DNA of 64,000 bases from Firmicutes bacterium TM09-10 (GTDB lineage Bacteria; Bacillota; Clostridia; Lachnospirales; Lachnospiraceae), in assembly GCA_003481005.1 (NCBI GenBank), contig QUKC01000015.1, forward strand, positions 1 through 64,000, given 5' to 3'. The notes below the pieces were generated by a model. The model was not told where the DNA came from and ran no database searches. It saw only the letters and a program-made list of their open reading frames with translations. Position 1 is the first letter of the stretch; each line of letters begins with the position of its first letter. Shown piece after piece: positions 61,448-64,000 of the stretch. A program made the position numbers and the translations under genes.

Positions 61448-62200
61448 TTATGATATGCCGGAGTCTTCCAACTGGTACATCAGCCACGCCATCACGGTCA
61501 GCCCCGCTGTCTCCGTCCGCAAAATCCGTTTGCCCAGTGTTACCGGCATAAATCCGGACTGCATCGCAAGCTCTACCTCTGCCTCTTCAAAGCCGCCCTC
61601 CGGACCGATAAACACGCCGATTTCCTGACCGGGCGCTGCGCTTTCGATCAGCTTCCTCGTCCGCATCATCCCTTCGGAAAGCTCGTAGGGAATCAGTTTT
61701 AAATCCATCTGCTTCGTCTGTTCCAGAGCTTCCTTTAAAGTGCAGACTGCCCCAACCTCCGGCACAATCCGGCGCTTGCTCTGCTTCGCTGCTGCTTCTG
61801 CAATCGACTGCCAGCGCGCCTGCCGCGCTTTCGCCTTTTTTTCATCCAGATGAACGACGCTGCGCTTCAACGCCACCGGCACAATCCGGTATGCGCCGAG
61901 CTCCACCAGCTTCTGCACGATAAATTCCATCTTGTCCGCCTTGGGCAGCCCCTGAAAAAAAGTCACCCGCGCGGGCAGCTCCAGCCCGTCTTCTTTGATA
62001 AACCGCAGCGTACAGATAACTTCCTCCTCCAGAAGCTCTTCGATCCCGCAGCGGTATTCCTTGCCGTCTGTACCGTTGGATACTGCAATTTCTTCGCCCG
62101 GCTTCATCCGAAGCACATTTTTAATATGGTTGACATCGCTTCCCGTTATCACAATCCGATTGCCCTGGATCTGGGAAGGCTCCACAAAAAACTGATACAT
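61448..62200 (-). CDS. rsmE: 16S rRNA (uracil-1498-N3)-methyltransferase
   Basis: About 250 aa from ATG 62200, with AGGA upstream. The SPOUT-fold C-terminus has IGPEGGFEEAEVELAMQSGFMPVTLGKRILRTETAGLTVMAWLMY, with trefoil-knot SAM-binding residues. The N-terminal PUA-like part begins MYQFFVEPSQIQGNRIVITGSDVNHIKNVLRMKPGEEIAV. It lies after prmA as in many Firmicutes. Confidence 0.95.
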   Translation of the reverse strand: MYQFFVEPSQIQGNRIVITGSDVNHIKNVLRMKPGEEIAVSNGTDGKEYRCGIEELLEEEVICTLRFIKEDGLELPARVTFFQGLPKADKMEFIVQKLVELGAYRIVPVALKRSVVHLDEKKAKARQARWQSIAEAAAKQSKRRIVPEVGAVCTLKEALEQTKQMDLKLIPYELSEGMMRTRKLIESAAPGQEIGVFIGPEGGFEEAEVELAMQSGFMPVTLGKRILRTETAGLTVMAWLMYQLEDSGIS

Positions 62201-62267
62201 TTGATTCCTGACGCCCCTTTTGGTTTCTTTTCGTCTGTACGACCCGCTTCCACCTGTGTTGCATTTA

Positions 62268-62350
62268 AACAATAGAATGTACGCTCTGCGAACATTCTAT
62301 TGTCATGAACAATAGAATGCACGCTCTGCGAGCATCTATTGTCATGAATC
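62268..62350. repeat. CAATAGAATG hairpin (family A), two tandem copies
   Basis: Copy 3: arms 62270-62279 / 62293-62302. Copy 4: arm 62310-62319 / 62333-62341, the second arm lacking one T. Each is followed by TCATGAA. They lie between prmA and rsmE. Confidence 0.8.
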
Positions 62351-62368
62351 AGCGCGCTGCATTTCATT

Positions 62369-63373
62369 TTATCCTGCGCACTGCGTTTCCTTCTTCCGTG
62401 CGGTCACGCTGACCCATTCGCCCTGATATGTTACCTCGAGCAGTTCCAGGCCTGCTGCCTTTACCGCCTCCGTTACGACCGTTTCCTTATCATCGATGAT
62501 ACCGGATGTGATGTAAATGCCGCCTTCTTTCAACTGATTTACAATCACGGGTGTCAGCGGAACCAGAACGTCCGCTAAAATATTCGCAACGACGATATCG
62601 TATTTTTCATAGCCCACCTGATCCTGGACTGTCTTGTCATTGATGATATTTCCAATCATCATTTCAAACTGCTCCGGTGCAATGCCGTTGTTTGCCATAT
62701 TGTCCGCAACTGCATCCACTGCGCAGGGATCGAGGTCTGTTCCGACCGCATGCTTTGCGCCGTACATCAGAGATAGAATTGCCAGAATACCGCTGCCGGT
62801 TCCCACATCCAAAAGCTCTGTCTCCGGTGTGATAAATTTTTTCAGCTGACGGATGCACAGCTGCGTTGTCTCGTGCATACCGGTTCCGAACGCCGTGCCC
62901 GGATCAATGTGCAGGATCATCTTGCCCTGATCCTCCGGTTTGACTTCCTCCCAGGACGGAATTACCAGAAGATCGTCGATGTAAAACTGATGGAAATACT
63001 GCTTCCAATTGTTGATCCAGTCGATATCCTCGGTTTCATCTACCGCAATGCTGCCTTCCCCGATCTCACAGAACATGCGCAGACCGTCCAGCTCTTCCTT
63101 CACCTTTTCGCAGATCTGCGCTTCGGTCACAGGTTCGCCGTTTAATTCCAGACTGCCGTCCTCTTTTTCTTCCACAAAAAAGCTCAGATATGCGATGCCG
63201 TCGTCCGCAGGGCCGTCCGGCAGAATGTCTACAAACATCTGCTCCTTTTCCAGCGCGGTCAACGGAACCTTGTCCTCGATCTGCGCACCCTCCAGCCCGA
63301 TATCGTACAGGGTGCTGATAATAATATCTTCTGCATCTGTCACGGTTTTTATTTTAAATTTTTTCCACTTCAT
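62369..63373 (-). CDS. prmA: 50S ribosomal protein L11 methyltransferase
   Basis: About 334 aa from ATG 63373, with GGGAGG upstream. PrmA trimethylates L11. N-terminal substrate domain (MKWKKFKIKTVTDAEDIIISTLYDIGLEGAQIEDK) and a Rossmann SAM domain with ILHIDPGTAFGTGMHETTQLCI, LLDVGTGSGILAILSLMYGAKHAVGTDLDP and DIVVANILADVLVPLTP. Located downstream of dnaJ. Confidence 0.96.
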   Translation of the reverse strand: MKWKKFKIKTVTDAEDIIISTLYDIGLEGAQIEDKVPLTALEKEQMFVDILPDGPADDGIAYLSFFVEEKEDGSLELNGEPVTEAQICEKVKEELDGLRMFCEIGEGSIAVDETEDIDWINNWKQYFHQFYIDDLLVIPSWEEVKPEDQGKMILHIDPGTAFGTGMHETTQLCIRQLKKFITPETELLDVGTGSGILAILSLMYGAKHAVGTDLDPCAVDAVADNMANNGIAPEQFEMMIGNIINDKTVQDQVGYEKYDIVVANILADVLVPLTPVIVNQLKEGGIYITSGIIDDKETVVTEAVKAAGLELLEVTYQGEWVSVTARKKETQCAG

Positions 63374-63420
63374 CTGAAACACCTCCCGAAAACACACTAA
63401 CTCAGTTTTTACTATAACAC

Positions 63421-63466
63421 AAAAACAGGCGCTTGTGCATCCGCAAAATGCACAAAACGCCTGCCA
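63421..63466 (-). terminator. Terminator of dnaJ
   Basis: GGCAGGCG..TTGTGCAT / ATGCACAA.CGCCTG stem followed by TTTTTG on the minus strand. Confidence 0.85.
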
Positions 63467-63498
63467 CTTTCTGGATCACAGGTTACTGTTCACACGCG

Positions 63499-64000
63499 TT
63501 ATTTGTCTTTATTGAAAAATCCGCGTTTTTTCTTTTCTTTATGCGGAGCTTCGCCGCTGTTGACGCGTTCTGCCGCATGTAAGCTGTCTTCTGTCGCTTC
63601 GTCGAACTTGCGCAGCAGCTCCTTTGCTTCTGCAGAAAGATGTTCGGGAGTCTGTACAACCAGAGTTACATAATGATCGCCGCGCAGATCCTTGTTGCGC
63701 AGAGACGGTACGCCCTTGCCTTTTAAGCGAACTCTCGTATCAGTCTGAGTTCCTGCCTTGACGTCATAAATCACCTTACCATCCACGGTATCGATGACAA
63801 CTTCGCCGCCCAGCGCCGCCACTGCAAAGGAAACCGGAACAGTGGAGTAGATGTTGGTATCCTGACGCTGGAAAATCGGATGCTGCCCAACGATAACTTC
63901 TACCAGCACATCACCTCTCGGACCGCCATTGATACCGGGCTCGCCCTGTCCTGCCAGTCTCTTGCACTGACCGTTGTCGATACCTGCCGGAATCGTGACT
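63499..64000 (-). CDS. dnaJ: Chaperone DnaJ, C-terminal part (gene continues beyond the window)
   Basis: At least 166 codons of the C-terminal substrate-binding domain are in the window, open to its right edge. It reads [65 protein letters not shown] and [22 protein letters not shown], all typical of DnaJ. The J domain and zinc fingers lie outside. A long charged tail ([17 protein letters not shown]) ends the protein. DnaJ acts with DnaK on unfolded proteins. Confidence 0.95.
   Translation of the reverse strand, partial: VTIPAGIDNGQCKRLAGQGEPGINGGPRGDVLVEVIVGQHPIFQRQDTNIYSTVPVSFAVAALGGEVVIDTVDGKVIYDVKAGTQTDTRVRLKGKGVPSLRNKDLRGDHYVTLVVQTPEHLSAEAKELLRKFDEATEDSLHAAERVNSGEAPHKEKKKRGFFNKDK

Overview
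The window looks like a chromosomal segment of a Gram-positive anaerobe of the class Clostridia, most likely family Lachnospiraceae. This is inferred from gene content: pyruvate formate-lyase with its activase, a very small 2[4Fe-4S] ferredoxin, MecA, CwlD, T-box control, a Zn-type S18, type III glutamine synthetase, IreB/RuvX/YrzB/RNase J synteny, DUF951, DUF1858, DUF4867 and DUF5722 proteins. No phage, CRISPR array or complete insertion sequence was found. Genes are dense and mostly on the minus strand.

Layout. 0-3 kb: an array of Rpn/PD-(D/E)XK 'transposase-like' nucleases, two intact and one internally deleted. 3-8 kb: cwlD, a GH18/SH3 spore-cortex-type hydrolase, mecA. 8-12 kb: pflA, pflB, a DUF1858 protein and a ferredoxin, each of the last three with a clear sigma-A promoter. 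12-20 kb: a MerR regulator, gdpP-rplI-dnaB, rpsF-ssb-rpsR, DUF951, Sir2 and hemerythrin. 20-25 kb: serine dehydratase sdaAB/sdaAA and a very unusual HelD helicase-like protein carrying a GH31 N-terminal-type beta-sandwich at its C-terminus. 25-37 kb: a sugar locus (GH95, GH3, a fucose/arabinose-type isomerase, DUF4867, xylulokinase, a divergent LacI regulator with two matching operator-like palindromes, and a secreted DUF5722 protein). 37-41 kb: a small membrane protein behind a structured leader, a pair of XRE regulators with two palindromic operators, tRNA-Gly, and cstA under a T-box whose specifier best fits leucine (CUC). 41-49 kb: ftsE-ftsX-M23 peptidase-ctpA cell-wall cluster, a PucR-type regulator, a divergent TagA-like glycosyltransferase, cvfB, an acyl-ACP thioesterase and tRNA-Gln. 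49-58 kb: one long minus-strand run (mtaB-ireB-ruvX-yrzB-rnj-ylbF-short MltG-like-trmR-U32-glnN). 58-64 kb: an HPr-like protein lacking the phosphorylatable histidine, thiI with a cysteine desulfurase, rsmE, prmA and the 3' part of dnaJ.

Intergenic DNA is rich in palindromic, apparently dispersed elements: a CAATAGAATG hairpin family (four copies), a ~130 bp mosaic element (two good copies plus related modules), a ~54 bp pair flanking the merR-dnaB region, and a tandem pair of covarying hairpins between ssb and rpsR. The most unusual observations are the HelD-GH31-domain fusion, the apparent leucine T-box on cstA, and the covarying tandem hairpins. All functions are read from sequence by family recognition; no database search was run.
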